A stretch of 64,000 nt of DNA from Prevotella sp. (GTDB taxonomy: Bacteria; Bacteroidota; Bacteroidia; Bacteroidales; Bacteroidaceae). Location: contig JAFZVV010000011.1 of assembly GCA_017617615.1 (NCBI GenBank), forward strand, positions 248,001-312,000, read 5' to 3'. Shown here one piece after another: positions 62,236-64,000 of the stretch. Position 1 is the stretch's first letter; the number at the start of each line of letters is the position of its first letter. Under the pieces are notes generated by a model. The model had not been told where the DNA came from. It was given only the letters and a program-made list of their open reading frames with translations, and searched no databases. Position numbers and translations under genes: made by a program.

Positions 62236-64000
62236 ATGGACAGCAAGCATTGGCTCGCTTTCGTTTTCCTCGTGATGGTCACGATTCAGTCCACCGCGCA
62301 GCAGACGCCCCCGCAGCAACGTCCCTGGGAGAGTATGCTGACGGAACTGATGACTGCCGACGACATCGATGCCATCGACTGGGAAGACCAATACGAGATG
62401 CTGTGCAACATGGAACAAGAGCCACTGAACATTAATACCGCCACACGCGAGCAATTGCTGAACCTTCCCTTCCTCAACGAGCAACAGGTAGAAGACATTC
62501 ACACCTATATCTACCAATACGGAGCCATGAAATCGTTGGGCGAACTCGCGATGATTCCCTCTATCGACTACACCACGCGCACCTTACTCTCCTGTTTCGT
62601 GCAGTGTGGCGAAATTCCACGTCCTGCCACTACGCTGGGCAGGATGTTGCAATATGGGCATCACACCCTCATGGCCTCGGCATCAATACCGATGTATGAG
62701 CGCCACGGAGACAGGGAGGGGTATCTCGGGGCACGCTACCGTCACGACGTGAGATACCAGTTCCAGTATTCCGACCGCCTGCGCTTCGGCCTGTTAGGTG
62801 TCCAGGATGCCGGTGAACCTTTCTTCTCAGGGAAGAACAACATGGGCTACGACTACTACTCCTTCTACATAGAAGCCCACCGCATGGGAAAACTGAAGTC
62901 GCTCGTCGTGGGCCGCTTCCGCGCTTCATGGGGCATGGGACTGGTGATGAACAACGACATGAGCCTGGGCAAGATGGCGTCGCTCTCGGCACTCGGCAAC
63001 CGCACCTACGGCCTGCGTGCCCATGCCTCACGCCATGCCGCCAATTACCTGCAAGGGGCGGGAGCCACCGTCACCCTCATGCACGGCCTCGACCTCAGCG
63101 CCTTCGCCTCCTACCGTAAGGTAGACGCCACGCTCAACCATGGCGACTCTGCCATCAGCAGCATCTCCGACGACGGCTACCACCGCACGGCCACGGAGAT
63201 GGCGAAGAAAAACAATGTATGGGAGACCACCGCAGGAGCAAACGTGTCGTGGAAAGGCTTTGGGTTCACTCTCGGTGCCACGGGCACCTTCACCAGCTAT
63301 GGCAAGGACCTTGCACCCGACACCCGTCAGCGCTACCGTTTCTACTATCCTTCCGGCAACGACTTCTGGAATGCCAGCGTCGACTACGGCTATACCAACC
63401 ATTGGTTCTCTGTCCGTGGCGAGACCGCCACCGGTGGATGCCAGTCGCTCGCCACCATCAACAGCGTGAGTCTCACGCCCTCGTCGAAGGTGTCGGTGAT
63501 GGCACTCTACCGGTTTTTCGGCAAGAAATACTATGCCATGCATGCGAAGAGTTTCAGCGAAGGGCGTAGGGTGCAGAACGAGAGTGGCGGCTATCTGGGC
63601 GTGAAATGGCTTCCCACACGACGGCTCACCCTACAGGCCTATACCGACTTTGCCTATTTCGCCGCGCCCACCTATCAAGCCCAGGTGTCGTCGCATGCCT
63701 GGGACAACATGCTCCAGGCACAATATGCTACCGAACAACTCTCTGTCTCCGCCCGCTACCAATTCAAAACCCGTGAGTGCGACAATGCTGCGAAGACAGC
63801 GCTCATCACGAAGTATACGCACCGCGGACGGCTATGGGTATCCCATAACCACGGTCCATGGCGATTCTCCACCCAGGGCGAGGTGGCCTACACTGAAAAA
63901 GAGAACAAGAGTTTCGGATGGCTGGTGGCCGAACAGGCCGGTTTCACTACACCATGGCTACGGCTGACCGCCAGCATAGGCTATTTCCATACCGACGACA
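62236..64000 (+). CDS. Helix-hairpin-helix outer-membrane protein, 3' end outside window
   Basis: 588 codons visible from ATG 62236, open to the window edge. Signal peptide MDSKHWLAFVFLVMVTIQSTAQ; HHH/ComEA-like segment near 66-90 (PLNINTATREQLLNLPFLNE); then barrel-like alternating strands (GLVMNNDMSLGKMASLS, WFSVRGETATGG). Resembles Bacteroidetes exported proteins annotated as helix-hairpin-helix domain proteins. The DNA-binding-type HHH in an exported barrel protein is unexplained. Divergent from the DUF4294 gene. Confidence 0.78.
   Translation, partial: MDSKHWLAFVFLVMVTIQSTAQQTPPQQRPWESMLTELMTADDIDAIDWEDQYEMLCNMEQEPLNINTATREQLLNLPFLNEQQVEDIHTYIYQYGAMKSLGELAMIPSIDYTTRTLLSCFVQCGEIPRPATTLGRMLQYGHHTLMASASIPMYERHGDREGYLGARYRHDVRYQFQYSDRLRFGLLGVQDAGEPFFSGKNNMGYDYYSFYIEAHRMGKLKSLVVGRFRASWGMGLVMNNDMSLGKMASLSALGNRTYGLRAHASRHAANYLQGAGATVTLMHGLDLSAFASYRKVDATLNHGDSAISSISDDGYHRTATEMAKKNNVWETTAGANVSWKGFGFTLGATGTFTSYGKDLAPDTRQRYRFYYPSGNDFWNASVDYGYTNHWFSVRGETATGGCQSLATINSVSLTPSSKVSVMALYRFFGKKYYAMHAKSFSEGRRVQNESGGYLGVKWLPTRRLTLQAYTDFAYFAAPTYQAQVSSHAWDNMLQAQYATEQLSVSARYQFKTRECDNAAKTALITKYTHRGRLWVSHNHGPWRFSTQGEVAYTEKENKSFGWLVAEQAGFTTPWLRLTASIGYFHTDD

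Overview
The window reads as chromosomal DNA of a Bacteroidales bacterium, most likely Prevotella or a close relative. Evidence: many upstream regions carry the Bacteroidetes promoter signature (a TTTG-like -33 box about 19-21 bp before TAnnTTTG); recognisable Shine-Dalgarno sites are scarce; gene orders such as uppS-bamA-ompH-ompH-murI, rnpA-yidD-tyrS and dapB-lepB-wbqC are those of the group; a C10 (streptopain-type) protease and a dockerin-bearing subtilase are present; and signal peptides very often end just before a glutamine. No plasmid, phage, insertion sequence, rRNA or CRISPR array is visible. One tRNA (Gln, UUG) is present.

Layout. 1-7.2 kb: end of a Cache-HAMP-PP2C sensor phosphatase overlapping the iron-sulfur assembly operon sufBCDS, then rnhB. 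7.4-11.1 kb: a polyprenyl-phosphate sugar transferase, then a divergent pair: a sigma-factor-like protein fused to a macro-like domain, and a small von Willebrand A protein. 11.3-18.7 kb: a large C10 protease with two coding tandem repeats, an AlbA-type regulator overlapping an esterase, and a sialate O-acetylesterase. 18.7-24.4 kb: Nudix hydrolase, two related DUF2207-like membrane proteins, and a two-domain glycoside hydrolase (GH106-like plus GH28). 24.5-27.0 kb: pckA with an elaborate upstream region, then an isolated 31-residue ORF with its own promoter and terminator. 27.2-35.5 kb: surface lipoprotein, beta-barrel, uppS, bamA, three ompH/skp paralogues and murI. 35.5-39.3 kb: LolC/E-type permease, rbfA, O-methyltransferase and aroQ on the minus strand, with xerD divergent. 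39.4-48.7 kb: small secreted protein (minus), metK, DUF4271, hemD-like, rnpA, yidD, tyrS, tRNA-Gln, dapB, lepB and wbqC. 48.9-64 kb: dockerin subtilase, M16 protease (minus), PfkB kinase behind three tandem promoter palindromes, flavodiiron protein, acyltransferase, LOG-type phosphoribohydrolase, an Lrp regulator coupled to a C26-M19 peptidase fusion, a glutaminyl-cyclase-like M28 lipoprotein, a DUF4294 protein (minus), and the start of a helix-hairpin-helix outer-membrane protein.

How the parts fit. Much of the window serves the envelope: lipid carrier synthesis (uppS), barrel insertion (bamA) and its periplasmic chaperones (ompH x3), signal peptide removal (lepB), lipoprotein release (LolC/E), YidD, and a probable glutaminyl cyclase able to cap the N-terminal Gln left on many exported proteins. 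The most unusual content is the sigma/macro fusion with its divergent vWA partner, the autonomous micro-ORF, a family of roughly 85-bp imperfect palindromes that carry promoters (six copies proposed, three in exact tandem), and composite intergenic repeats that reach into the start codons of two genes.
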